From Plotosus lineatus (taxonomy: Eukaryota > Chordata > Actinopteri > Siluriformes > Plotosidae), in NCBI GenBank assembly GCA_024760905.1, contig CM045733.1:26930001-26994000 (forward strand): a stretch of 64,000 nucleotides of DNA. The letters are read 5' to 3'. The position numbers and the translations under genes were made by a program. This document shows, one piece after another, positions 42,525-53,325 of this stretch. The notes under the pieces are model-generated. The model was not told the origin of the DNA. It did not search any database and saw only the letters and a program-made list of their open reading frames with translations. Within the stretch, counting starts at the first letter, position 1. Every line of letters begins with the position of its first letter.

Positions 42525-43484
42525 ACGTGCACTTGCCTGCTTGACATATCAGAAGCACTTGGTGGCGTGCGTCACAAACGTTTAATAAGGTTTGGAGAAT
42601 AAAAAAATTGGTTCATAAAAATGTTCTGAATCTCCATAGTAGTGTACCCATGCCTGTTTGTCAGTCGCGTAAAAGAGAGTTGTACTGTTGGTTCGTGAGT
42701 TTCGTGAGTTTATTTGAGAGTGCTCATCTTGTAATCTTATAAACACGGCTCATTGGTAATGATTATGGGTTTACATGACTAGACAACCAAGTGAAACAAT
42801 AAGGAATGAAGACCGTTTGTATGACTGATTTGAGCAGAGATGTGGCGCACTTGCCCTGACAGACGCAGGACTGCATACAGAGTCAGTCAGAGATGAAAGG
42901 AGGCAGGTGTACTTTAACTCTCTTTCGAGAGTGCACATTGCAGCTGATTTTTCATTTTTTAAGTTGTTTAATTAAATAAATGTTTAATAAATGTAGCACG
43001 CTCCACCGAATGTGAGCAAAACATGGCTCCGGACCTCCGATCCCTCAAGGAAACAAGTTAATGTTGTGAGAGAGAGAGATAGGGACAGTGTTTTTGTTTG
43101 CGTGTGTGTGTGTGTGCGCGTGTGTGTGTGAGAGAGAGAAACAGAAAGAGAGATAGAGAGAGAGCGACATTGTTGTGTGTGTGTGTGTGTGTATATGTGC
43201 ATTAATAAAAATGTTTAATAATGGTTTAATTAATAAATATGTCAATATAATGGCTTAATATGTTAATAAAATGTCTAAATGGTTTAATAAATAATTTACT
43301 TTTAACACATATTTCATATAAATTTGATGTACTTTTATAATTTTTAAAGGGTTTATGGGGTCGTCTTGGGAGCCTGAGAACGAATCACGGGTTTTACATG
43401 TAAAATGCACCTCTACTTATGAAAACTCCAGGTTATGAAAAAAGGTTCTGGAATGGATTAATTTCGTAAGTAGAGGGCCGACTG
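42525..43484. mobile_element. pogo-like element, right-end fragment
   Basis: Ends at reverse complement CAGTCGGCCCTCTACTTACG followed by TA (43485-43486). The interior CACTTGCCTGCTTGACATATC and GTTTATGGGGTCGTCTTGGG recurs at 51.3-51.9 kb and, inverted, at 59.2-60.5 kb. GA and GT microsatellites (43062-43192) lie inside. The left end is truncated. Confidence 0.65.
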
Positions 43485-43494
43485 TATTTAAATA

Positions 43495-43743
43495 CAATGG
43501 TACCTCACCTTACGAAATTAATCCGTTCCAAAGCCATTTTCGTAACCTGCATTTTTCGTAAGTTGAACCGCATTTTATATGTAAAACGCGTGATTCGTTA
43601 CAAGGCTCCCTATACCCTTTAAAAATTATGAAAGCATACCTTTAAGACCTCCTTCGACTTCAACATCGTACCGATGGTAGATGGATTTGGCCATATTCCT
43701 TTGTGATATCACTTGAGCCCGTTTCTGCTTCTAACTGTGTGCG

Positions 43744-43820
<77 letters not shown>

Positions 43821-44324
43821 ATGCATGCATGTTGACCAAGTCTTCTTAGCAGAGTTAATCTTAGTAATCTACAGAGTAATCTTACAAATGTTTATGGAAG
43901 GTTAAAAGCCTGAGTCAAGAAATAAAGCATAAAACAACCGTAACTCTGTCCTTGACACGAAAAGCATCATGGTGGATTAAGCTCTATAATAGGCAATGGG
44001 AGGTAGATGCATCATTCCTCCTAGGCAATGATGTCCAAGATGGTGTCCATGATGGCGTCAGGTCAAGATGGCATACCTGTCCAATTTGGCGTCAGGTGGA
44101 CCTGTCCAAGATGGTGCTGGAGTGAAGGCGACATGAATGACAGCTCAGTTGTTAGCCAATGGGAGGCCAGCAGAGCGGGATGTTTAAACGTCATTGATGG
44201 GAGAGCAGCTCGTTCAGTGTTTGAATGTTTGAATGGTGCGTTTTAATGTCGCCTTCACTCAAGCACCATCTTTGACAGGTCGAACTGACGGTATTTTGGA
44301 AAGGGCAAAGGTAAGGTACCACTG
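43495..44324. mobile_element. pogo-like element, complete ends
   Basis: Ends CAATGGTACCTCACCTTACG and (reverse complement) CAGTGGTACCTTACCTTTGC are inverted repeats flanked by TA (43493-43494 and 44325-44326). On the minus strand near 43640-43720 there is a worn remnant of the pogo-type DNA-binding ORF seen intact at 56043-56243. A (GT)n tract occupies 43740-43819. Confidence 0.75.
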
Positions 44325-44441
44325 TACAGACGCCCCCCGACTTACGTTTTTAATTGGTTCCGGAAGGCCGAACGTAAGCTGAAAGTGAACATAAGTTGTT
44401 ACAGTGACGTATGGTGTGTGACGTATGTCGCTCATACTGTA

Positions 44442-44810
44442 TTGTCTGTCTGTCTGTCTGTCTTCCTTTCGGCTTTTTCCCCTTTACTCGGGAGTCGCCA
44501 CAGCGAATCATCTGATTCGCACGTTTGATTTGGCAGAGGTTTTTACGTCGGATGCCCTTCCTATCACAACCTTTTTTAGCAAGGGACAGAAACAGGCTGA
44601 TGACTTTGCAGCCTACTCTTTACGAAAGTCAGCAATGGTTCTTTGACATGCTTCACACCATAGACAGTGAGAGACATGGCCCACCTTTGATAACCCAGTT
44701 AGCTGCACTGGGGGGGGCAGTGACAACCCTGTGGAGAGTGGGACTTGAACCCCCAACCTTTGGATCAGCGATCCAGCGCCCTATACCACTAGACCACCAC
44801 TGCCCCGAAT
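44442..44810 (-). repeat. tRNA-derived SINE, RTE-type tail, in pogo-like element
   Basis: Flanked by the 12-bp duplication GCTCATACTGTA (44430-44441 and 44811-44822). The uninterrupted sequence is seen at 53430. Full head, body and RTE tail, ending in a (GACA)n run on the SINE strand. Confidence 0.9.
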
Positions 44811-45324
44811 GCTCATACTGTACTATACATCCATAAATACCATTACCGTATCTCATAAAACACCCCGAAATCAATTATTATAAACATAACATTGTAACAT
44901 AATATCAAATGATATCAACATTAATTTCAAATAAGTCACTTATTTATACCGAGTCACTTTACATGAAGCTTAAAACAGCCAATCAACGCTTACAATATGT
45001 GAGGCGCTCAATACCGAAAGTAGTGTACTTGTGAAAGTAGTGTACTTGCTGTGGGTTATACGGCCTCCTGATCTTTCAAGTGCACAAGGGTGCCGTTGAA
45101 CTCGTTTGAAACACAGCCTGCACTGATGTGAATCCCAGCAAAGCGGCGAGTTCTTTCTTTTGTGTAACATTTTATAAACTTTATTCAAGAGATGCATACA
45201 AAGAACAAGTACAAATCCTAAGGAATAGTAATATAAAAATAAGTATACACTCTTAGGATTCTGCCAAAAGATAAATATTTGTAATTGTTCTGTAATTTGT
45301 GGATTCAGGTTTGAAAAACAATGA

Positions 45325-45770
45325 AGCTCCCTCTGACCTTCTCTGTACTTCTCTATTAACATCCTCAAAGCAAACATTGCATCTGTGGTGCTCTTTCTTG
45401 GCATGAAACCAAACTGTTGTTCACAAATGCTGACCTCTGCCCTTAGTCCAGCTTCCACTATTCTTTCCCATAACTTCATCGTATGGCTCATCAACTTTAT
45501 CCCTCTGTAGTTGCCGCAACTCTGCACGTCTCCCTTGTTCTTAAAAATGGGCACCAGCACACTTCTCCTCCACTCCTCCGGTATCTGCTCACTCTCTAGG
45601 ACCTTGTTGAATGTTCTTGTCAGAAAATCTACTGCTACCTCTCCTAGACAGTTCCATACCTCCACAGGTATGTCATCAGGACCAACTGCCTTTCCATTCT
45701 TCATCCTCTTCAATGCCCTTCTCACTTCACCTTTACTGATCTTTGCTACATCCTGCTCCTCAATGGTCAC
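45325..45770 (-). pseudogene. RTE reverse transcriptase, N-terminal part, 3' truncated
   Basis: Encodes VAKISKGEVRRALKRMKNGK, AVGPDDIPVEVW, SVLVPIFKNKGDVQSC, YRGIKLMSHTMKLWERI and QFGFMPRKSTTDAMFALRML in one open frame, then diverges after RELHC. The catalytic ADD box is missing. The same blocks occur in the plus-strand RTE copy at 15.24-15.66 kb with only a few differences, so the two copies are closely related. Confidence 0.8.
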
Positions 45771-45830
45771 CTCTTCTACTCCTTTTTCTCTCTCATTTTC
45801 CTCATTTATCAGCTCTTCAAAGTACTCTTT

Positions 45831-46985
45831 TCATCTTCCCAGCACACTTCTGTCATCAGTCAATACATTTCCCTCTCTGTCCTTTATCAATCTAACTTGC
45901 TGCATGTCCTTACCATCTCTATTTCTCTGCTGTGCCAACCTGTGTAGATCATTTTCTCCCTCTTTACTGTCCAACCTATCATACAAGTCATCATACACCC
46001 TCTGTTTGGCCTTAGCCACTGCTACTTTCGCCTTACGCTGTGTCTCCCTGTACTCCTGTTTACTCTCTTCAGTCCTCTCTATGTCCCACTTTTTCTTAGC
46101 TAACCTCTTACTTTGTACACACTCCTGCACTTCCTCATTCCACCACCAAGTCTCCTTATCTACTTTCCTTCCAGAGGACACACCAAGTACTCTCCTACCT
46201 GTGTCCCTGATCACATTTGCTGTAGTTGTCCAGTTATTTGGAAGCACTTCCTGGCCACCCAAAGCCTGTTTCAACTCCTCTTTGAAGACAACACGACACT
46301 CTTCCTTTTTCAACTTCCACCACTTTGTCTTCTGCTCTGCCTTTGCCTTCTTCACCTTCCTCACCATCAGCATCATCCTGCATACCACCATCCTATGCTG
46401 TTTGGCATCACTCTCACCCACTACTACTTTGCAGTCACTGACTTCCTTCAAATTACATCGCCTACACAAGATGTAGTCTACCTGTGTGCTCCTACCTCCA
46501 CTTTTATAAGTCACCCTATGCTCCTCTCTCTTCTGGAAGAAAGTATTCACCACAGCCATTTCCATCCTTTTTGCAAAATCTACCAACATCTGTCCTTCTG
46601 CGTTCCTGTCCTGGATACCAAACCTGCCCATCACTTCCTCGTCCCCTCTGTTGCCTGTACCAACATGTCCATTGAGGTCTACACCAATGACCACTCTTTC
46701 ACCTCTGGGGGTACTCTGCATCACTTCATCTAACTCACTCCAGAATCTCTCCTTCTCTTCTCTCTCACATCCTGCCTGTGGGGCATAAGCACTAACAACA
46801 TTGAGCATTACACCTTCAATTTTTAACTTGAGACTCATCACTCTGTCTGACACTCTCTTCACATTTCTCTTCCCATCCACACCATGATAAAATAGCTTAA
46901 ACCCTGCTCCTAAGCTTTTAGCTTTGCTACCTTTCCACCTGGTCTCCTGAACACCCAGTATGTCCACCTTCCTCCTCTGCATCAT
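45831..46985 (-). pseudogene. RTE endonuclease and linker (open 384 codons)
   Basis: Contains MMQRRKVDILGVQETRWKGS, NVVSAYAPQAGCE, VVIGVDLNGHVGTGN, GRSTQVDYILCRRCNLKE and, after the endonuclease, KTKWWKLKKEECRVVFKEEL and KVDKETWWWNEEVQECVQ. The metal/catalytic block reads VDLNGH where the other copy has ADFNGH. A stop or frame break at the N-terminal side separates it from the basic start at 46982-47206, and another break follows at 45835. The endonuclease region is longer and better preserved here than in the 13.7-kb copy. Confidence 0.8.
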
Positions 46986-47328
46986 GTCAGCCAGCTCTCA
47001 GTCCCCACTCTCAGTCCTAGACTCATGCCTTTCCTCTTCTCTCTCTGCCTACGGACACGCCTCCCACCTCTCCTTCTTCGACGTCTTCGACCAACAGTAG
47101 TCCAATTTCCATCAGCACCCTGTTGATTGACAGCACTGATGGCGGTCGTTGTTACCCCGGGCATCGACCGATCCGGTATGGGGGTAATTCTTCTGATTTG
47201 CATCATAAAAGTTTGGCATTGGTTTTACGTCGGATGCTCTTCCTGACACAACCCTCTGCATTTCTCCGGGCTTGGGACCGGCATGAGGGGGAGAGACACT
47301 GGTTAGTGCCCCCCCACCTCATGGCTGC

Positions 47329-47435
<107 letters not shown>

Positions 47436-47610
47436 TCAGTCTGTAGTTTGTAAACAATGAATGCAGCGTCATTGCGTCATTACGTCAGCGTACTACGTAG
47501 GTACGTATAAATTCAAATTTTGACTTTAAAAAAAAAAAAAAAAAACCAATAAAACAACGTAAAATCTAAAAAACGTAAAATGGATGAACGTAAGTCGAGG
47601 AGTGTCTCTA

Positions 47611-48216
47611 CATCCAAACAAAGCAGAAACACTTAAATATATACGAACATTCAGTGATCAGAATATAAACAATAATGATGTGCAATATGGTTCAGCTGGA
47701 GGTACATTCAGCACACTGGGAAAATGTATTTATTTTCCTATTTTAGATGCAACATGTTTACATTTCATATGTTGTTTGAATATTAATATCTGGCACTTCA
47801 TAACTTTTCATAGCAAACTGTTCATAGCGACAAATGATGTGGAACATTTGCGAAATGCACTTAATATCATATCATATCATGTCATATCATATCATATCAT
47901 ATCATATCATATCACGCTCTCTCCCCGATAATACCATTCCCAGGACCTACACAGGTTTTAAAAAATGACATCACAGAATTAATTAATGCATGTCGTTTCT
48001 GCACCATTATTTGTTGGCACTGGCCTCTTTCACCCAGTGTTGTTTCTTTAATGTTTATTTAGTGTCCACTGCCCTGTTTTCGGTTCAATATGCTTTACAG
48101 TAAATAACAATCTACAGAGATTATTAGGATTGAAATTAAATCAATAGATTAAAAAAAAAAAAAAAAGTCAGAAACTTGTATGGTGAAGGAGTTCTAATTC
48201 ATTCAACAACAAACGT
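47611..48216. other. No gene seen; (ATATC)n repeat at 47863-47914
   Basis: No terminal KIF21 exon was found in this stretch, where it might be expected. A pentanucleotide ATATC tandem repeat is present. Confidence 0.5.
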
Positions 48217-48239
48217 GTGTGTGTGTGTGTGTGTGTGTC
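48217..48239. repeat. (TG)n at KIF21 exon 6 donor
   Basis: On the KIF21-sense strand this is (CA)n beginning a few bases after the GTGAGT donor. Confidence 0.85.
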
Positions 48240-48245
48240 ACTCAC

Positions 48246-48445
48246 TCTGAGGCAGTAAATAGATGAGTACTGTTGGTAGAGATGTCGTTGATGGCACAGT
48301 CGTGTCCTCTTAGTTCCCCCAGGGGTCTGAGAGTGTCTGAGTGCCACAGTTTCAGGAGGCCTCCTCTACACACGCTCAGTAAAATCCTGGAATCTGGCAC
48401 CACTGCCAGCGCGCTCACCCAATCTGCATGTACTCTGCTAACCTG
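48246..48445 (-). pseudogene. kif21-like: KIF21-like WD40 exon 6 (frame open)
   Basis: The minus strand encodes [40 protein letters not shown] and [20 protein letters not shown], matching the penultimate blades of the KIF21 WD40 propeller (human form QVPNAHKDWVCALGVVPD). The acceptor is a tandem GCAGCAG after (TG)n, and the donor GTGAGT follows TCAGA. The 200-bp exon is open. It continues the series 55.3, 53.1, 52.8, 49.4 and 48.9 kb in correct order. Because exon 3 upstream is frame-broken I call the locus a pseudogene, but if that break were a sequencing error this exon would be functional. The propeller is thought to bind cargo or tubulin. Confidence 0.8.
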
Positions 48446-48450
48446 CTGCT

Positions 48451-48480
48451 CACACACACACACACACACACACACATGTG

Positions 48481-48541
<61 letters not shown>
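48451..48541. repeat. (AC)n, sense (UG)n upstream of exon 6 acceptor
   Basis: An AC tract broken once by ATGTGG (48475-48480). In the pre-mRNA it is a UG repeat replacing the usual pyrimidine tract. Confidence 0.9.
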
Positions 48542-48545
<4 letters not shown>

Positions 48546-48837
48546 TTCTATTCTAGTGAGGACCCTCAATGACAATTTTTAATAAAGTTAATTATTGCTA
48601 TGCTGACAGTGTCTTGCAAAAGTATTAACCCCCTTTGCATTTTTGTTGCCTTACAGTCAGAAATCTAAATGGATTTTTTCAAATTTTCTTTCCTTTCTTC
48701 GTTAATGTAATGGCTCATACATATACACAAAACAATTAAAACTTGTGAAATACAAAACATAATTAAAAACAGAAAAATCCTGTGTACATATTTATCGGAT
48801 ATAGATGGTTTTAACTGAAGTCCCTTTTATCTTCGAC

Positions 48838-49008
48838 CTGTTTGAGCTGTTTGCTAGACAGGTCCCATCTCCGAATACAGTGGTCTCTGGCTGCACTGTA
48901 CACTGAGTCTCCCAGAATGCTCAGGGCTACAAGACCATCCAGATGTGAAGGCTCAAAGTTATGAATAGAAGGAATGCTTCCTTGAGCTCCTTCCAACATG
49001 TCAAACAT
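48838..49008 (-). pseudogene. kif21-like: KIF21-like WD40 exon 5 (frame open)
   Basis: The minus strand encodes MFDMLEGAQGSIPSIHNFEP, SHLDGLVALSILGDSVYSAA and RDHCIRRWDLSSKQLKQ: 57 codons in phase, bounded by (TG)nCAG and CAG before GTCGAAG. The human KIF21A equivalent reads [20 protein letters not shown]. The RDHCIRRWDL segment is a classic WD-repeat end (RDNGIKKWDL in relatives). The donor GTCGAA is non-standard at positions +3 to +6. This exon is absent from copy A. It directly abuts a long dinucleotide repeat at its acceptor. Confidence 0.8.
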
Positions 49009-49010
49009 CT

Positions 49011-49066
<56 letters not shown>
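49011..49066. repeat. (AC)n, sense (UG)n at the exon 5 acceptor
   Basis: About 27 repeats. On the sense strand it ends TGTGTCAG directly before the exon. Confidence 0.95.
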
Positions 49067-49069
<3 letters not shown>

Positions 49070-49321
49070 ATTTTGTGCTGCAGTAATTGGACAGAACTGA
49101 AAATGACAGGATGCATAAGTGCAGACTTGTGGAAATGGACTGTGCACTCTGTTTATTTTATAGAATCCTGAGAGCTTGATTAATATTATAAAGTTCAGTA
49201 GGTTTGGAACTCGCTGCAGTGGCATGTGTGGTGCTGTGAGTAAGCCGGGTTAGAAAGGTGATTATTAAATATTGCCTACACACTGCAAACCAAAGAAGGA
49301 CTGACACACCAAGTATAATAA

Positions 49322-49326
49322 GTGTG

Positions 49327-49376
<50 letters not shown>
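49322..49376. repeat. (TG)n, sense (CA)n at the exon 4 donor
   Basis: About 26 repeats with one CG. On the sense strand it starts directly after the donor GTATATA, at the other end of the same intron that finishes in (UG)n. Confidence 0.95.
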
Positions 49377-49380
<4 letters not shown>

Positions 49381-49381
49381 C

Positions 49382-49499
49382 CTTGAGACTATGGTCTCTG
49401 GAGCCTGTAATGACAACATCTTGACCGTTCCCCAGCTGGTCCACTGCTAGACACATTACTGGGCCTAGATGACCTGTCAGTTTCCCAGTAGAAACAAAC
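49382..49499 (-). pseudogene. kif21-like: KIF21-like WD40 exon 4, copy B (frame open)
   Basis: The minus strand encodes [20 protein letters not shown] and [19 protein letters not shown], near-identical in pattern to KIF21A/B ([15 protein letters not shown]). The acceptor CTCCTACAG and donor AAGGTATAT are intact. The first base completes the split Arg codon from exon 3 (AG plus G). This is the better copy: it retains the LGPVM core that copy A at 13300-13408 lost. The intron after it begins with (CA)n. Confidence 0.85.
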
Positions 49500-50069
49500 C
49501 TGTAGGAGGACAGAGAGGAGGATGGAAAAGCCTGGGCTGGAATAAAGGCAGTTTGATATGAACTGATTGATTTTTCGTCTCAAGACGCACCAATATTCTC
49601 AAATTAGCAGTTTCCTTTCAAATGCTTGTGAAAGACGTGACAAATGGAACAGTGTGAAAATCCTAACGACCTCCAGATAATATTACACATATACAAAATA
49701 TTCTCACTCCTTGATTTGTTGTTTATTTACAGATTGCCTGGTTCCTATCTTAAACCTAAGCTCTTTTAGCCATCTATTCTAAAGACATAAAAGACACCCT
49801 GACCTAATCTATGTGAGCTTTATCGAGGAGTGGTTGTGGACTCTATTTTTTAGGTTTTAGTTTTGTAACTAATAATGAAAGGTTCACACTGGAGATATTT
49901 TCTATTCAATTTTCCAAAGTTTTGCTTTTCTTTTTAATGGCCTATAGTACAAAACATTCTTCATGGACTGACAGACAGACAGAACGGTAGACAGAATGCT
50001 TCGTAAATAATATTTAATTAAAAAAAAATAAACGGTCGCAATCTTTTTATTTTATATTATTACTGTTAG

Positions 50070-51056
50070 GTCTTTTTAACATTATATTCTGGTTATTATT
50101 TATTCCGTGTCTTTGTTCAGATGTTAGATTTAGATTACATAGTGCATTTTGCATTAAAACAGCTTTTGGAGGGATAAGTAGATGGTTGCACTTCTGATCC
50201 CAGGCAAGTTACTAAAAGTAATACTGTACTATTATTACTGGCAGTAGTACTTGTCGTATTTTCTGATAATATGAGCAATATTTATACTACTGCTGATAAG
50301 AATAAAAAGACAACTAATACTACTAATAATATATAATAATATATTTTATTATATTACTATTATTAATATTATTACTTCTACTGATAACATCCAGTAATTT
50401 CTTTTATTATGAAAATAAAACGTACATATAACAACAGCTGATTATTATTTTTGATTACCGTATTTTCTGGACTACTGTATATGTCGCTCCAGAGTACAAG
50501 TCGCATTGGCCAAAAAAATGCATAATAAAGAAAAAAAAAAACATAAGTCGCACTAGACTATAAGTCACAAACTCATGGAAACTGTCTACCTTGGCTTGGA
50601 AGTCTGCTGCCAGTTTTTGTGACATTGTGGTCCTGGCTCTGATAGAGAGGGGGGTTGAGTTGCATAAAGCAGTAACACCAAGACAGTTCGAACGCAAAGT
50701 CATTTATAATCATCTCCTTGGCAACTACCTGGGCATGGAGACGCAACTGCACTGTTGACAAGTCCCTCCTTGAGGCACGTTGCTCAAGACCCCATGTGCG
50801 AGCTCGTTCAATGAGCTGTGGCCATCCAGCTTTTAGCCCGCGATTAGCATTTTTTTTGTTTTCTTCATTGCAGTAATAATAATCTCCGCTTTTCTCCAGT
50901 TCCTCACAAGTGTATCACTCCAAATATTTCCAAATATTTCACTACTTGCAGCTTGTAAGCTGCAGAATAGGCTTTTCTTTTTGGGGCCATTTCTTCAGTG
51001 GTACAGGATGTGCAGGTACTGGTACCCAATCCTAGAGTGGCCTCTTGCGGTTCTTC
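50070..51056. other. Intron-like sequence, no exon; possible MITE near 50455
   Basis: AT-rich. ACCGTATTTTCTGGACTACT with later AAGTCGCACTAGACTATAAG resembles the ends of a widespread vertebrate MITE, but no partner terminus is clear. Confidence 0.35.
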
Positions 51057-51240
51057 TTCCTCTTCTTCTTCTTGTCCTTTCGGCTTTTTCCTTCAGGGGT
51101 CGCCACAGTGAATCATCTGCCTCCGTCTCACCCTATCCTCTGCATCTTTTTCTCTTACACCAATTGCCTTCATGTCCTCCTTCACCACATCCATGAATCG
51201 TCTCTTTGGTCTTCCAACCTCAACATCCTACTACCAATAT
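51057..51240 (-). mobile_element. RTE (Expander-like) LINE 3'-end fragment
   Basis: The minus strand encodes GRPKRRFMDVVKEDMKAIGV and RWRQMIHCGDP, then GAAGGAAAAAGCCGAAAGG and (GAA)n. Confidence 0.8.
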
Positions 51241-51249
51241 ACTCACTAT

Positions 51250-51966
51250 CCCTCCAATCCCTCAAGCAAACGAGTGAATGTTGAGTACTAAACAAGTGTT
51301 CAAAGTGCACTTGCCTGCTTGACAGAACGGAGGTCTGGACAAGCCGCGCCCTGTCTCAAAAACTCCGGCGTCGGCTGTGGCAGAGCACACCATGGAGCGA
51401 GACGAGTTTGAGCGGTGTTGTGACCAACAACGAAGGCCCTGAGATGGGGCGCGGCTCATCCAGACCTCCGATATCTCAAGCAAACGAATGAATGTTGGGT
51501 AATAAACAAGTGTTCAAAGCACTTGCCTGCTTGACAAATCGGAAGTCCGGACAAGCCACGTTCCGCCCCAAAAGCTCCGGTGTCGGCCGTGACGCCTCCC
51601 ATACTTGGCGGAGCGCGTCATAAAATGTTTAATAATGTTTAATATTGTTTGGTTTGGTTAATAAAAAAAATTGGTTAATAAAAAATGTTTAATAATGGTT
51701 TAATTAATAAATATGTTAATAAAATAGTTCAATATGTTAATAAAATGTTTAAATGGTTTAATAAATAATTTTCTTTTACTTTAAACACATATTTCATACA
51801 AAATTGGTGTACTTTTTTAATTTTTAAAGGGTTTATGGGGTCGTCTTGGGAGCCTTGGAACGAATCAGGCATTTTACAAGTAAAATGCGCCTCTACTTAC
51901 GAAAACTCCAGGTTCCGAAAAATGCTCTGGAACGGATTATTTTCGTAAGAACAGGGTAGACTGTAC
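51250..51966. mobile_element. pogo-like element fragment, right end
   Basis: Contains CACTTGCCTGCTTGAC twice (51309 and 51521) in a partial tandem duplication, GTTTATGGGGTCGTCTTGGG, and a right end resembling CAGTCTACCCTGTTCTTACG in reverse complement, followed by TA. The left terminus is missing. Confidence 0.6.
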
Positions 51967-52731
51967 TAGGTTTTAGAAACAGTTCGAAAATCCAGTGGCA
52001 CTACACAAGTTATTTTACGACCATTTTAAAATGTTTTCATTGGTTAAATAGTAAAGGCCCACAAATTGACCTGAGCAGCCACCAATAGCACTGATTTTTG
52101 GCAAAAAAAAATAAAAATGACCAAATGTGGATAAGTAGAAAGTTTCTGCCCACCAGCAATGATACACTACTTAAATCAAGACTTCATGACAACCCGAGAG
52201 AGCTATTATAGCATTATCACAATAGCTTATTCTTTTTAATTGATTTGCTAACTTGAGGATTGTACATGATGAAGTGTCGATCCTGGGAGTTCCCCTGCCA
52301 GCTTTCCTTAATCTTTCCATTTGTAATTATTTATAATATATTACTGTAAATTTCTTTAGTCTACTGCCTCAAGTTGCATGTATCATGGTCCTCATCACAT
52401 CAGAGACACTAAATATGACAGGCAAGGAACACCGATTGGCTGATAGGCACATTTATTTTAGGTCTCACCCATGCATGGACCGTAATATGAAAGTCAGAGA
52501 AGAAATAAATCACTTTTATGAATTATTTTACGTGACACACCATAGCAAACATAATCTCTAGAAAAATAATCACTGTAATAAATCATATAGAGGCTAAAAT
52601 AACATTCGAGAAAAAAATGTCAGAAAATGCAAATAAAAGCCCATGTGAATTTTTTTGCCATCACAAGAACTGTTGACGGCGACAAATCCAATGAATTCCA
52701 GGTACCCGGGAATAGTTAGCTTACTCCATAC

Positions 52732-52885
52732 CTCCTCAGATCCCACATCCTGACAGAGTTGCCTGAGGCCGCATAAAGGAATGTTCCAGAAGGATTCAGG
52801 GCAATCTGGTTGATGGGGGAGTGATGGCAGCAGCTCGATTGCCCAGATTAGCACAGATATCACCCTGAGACACTTGGCCCGAGGA
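52732..52885 (-). pseudogene. kif21-like: KIF21-like WD40 exon 3, copy B (10-bp deletion)
   Basis: The minus strand starts [20 protein letters not shown] after CTTTCAAG. It then loses frame at ACTCCCCC and resumes in another frame as [19 protein letters not shown] and SVRMWDLR, ending AG before GTATGG. Copy A retains the missing bases (GGTGGGATCC) but lacks a different ten. The expected length is 164 bases; here it is 154. As written, translation meets TGA within a few codons of the deletion, so a protein made from these exons would lose the last three or four WD40 blades. Confidence 0.8.
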
Positions 52886-53062
52886 CTTGAAAGAAAAAGC
52901 CAAAAAAGTGCATCAAAGCCAACTTTTTCATGAAACAAATAACAAAAATAATGAAAGATAAATTATGCCTCTTGCCAAACATAAAACCTTTAAACACATT
53001 TCAATGCCCGTATCAATTTGAATCAACTCGCATTCAGTAAGTTGAAGTAAGGTGTAACTCAC

Positions 53063-53242
53063 GTGAGTGTACGGATGCACTTGGCTGAATCTCTAATGTC
53101 CCACACTTTGATGTATGTGGTGGAGACGGTAAAGACAAGGCTCGAGCAGTACCTGACAGACACAACACTGCTTGGGTGATCACCAAGAGACATGATCTCC
53201 TGTCCGGTCACCAGGTCCCACACCTTACATGTCTGATCTACC
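53063..53242 (-). pseudogene. kif21-like: KIF21-like WD40 exon 2
   Basis: The minus strand encodes [39 protein letters not shown] and [17 protein letters not shown], nearly identical to KIF21A/B ([20 protein letters not shown]). The acceptor is TTTGATGGTAG. At the 3' side the DNA reads CTCACGTGAGT. To keep frame with exon 3 the exon should end ACG, but then no GT donor follows; the available donor (after AC) shifts frame by one. Copy A retains only the last 25 or so bases of this exon. I infer a one-base loss at the splice donor. Confidence 0.8.
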
Positions 53243-53325
53243 ATCAAATGCGCAGTCAGGAAAAACATCAACAAAAACAAGTTACAAGTAGCAATCAATG
53301 GAGTACGAGCACTAGTTTCACAATA

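Larger units (their letters stand above)
49066..53085. repeat. Segmental duplication copy B (compact)
   Basis: A 4-kb segment holding exons 4 and 3 and the end of exon 2, in the same orientation as copy A 36 kb away. The left border coincides with the (AC)n tract at the exon 5 acceptor. Without most transposon insertions it serves as the reference for dating insertions in copy A. Confidence 0.8.

Noticed and set aside
45511..46733. Long plus-strand open frames of 206 and 321 codons, rich in Ser, Leu and Cys
   Set aside because: They are antisense shadows of the RTE endonuclease and reverse transcriptase on the minus strand.
47863..47914. Direct repeats that might suggest a CRISPR-like array
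   Set aside because: It is a simple ATATC pentanucleotide tandem repeat with no spacers, in an animal genome.
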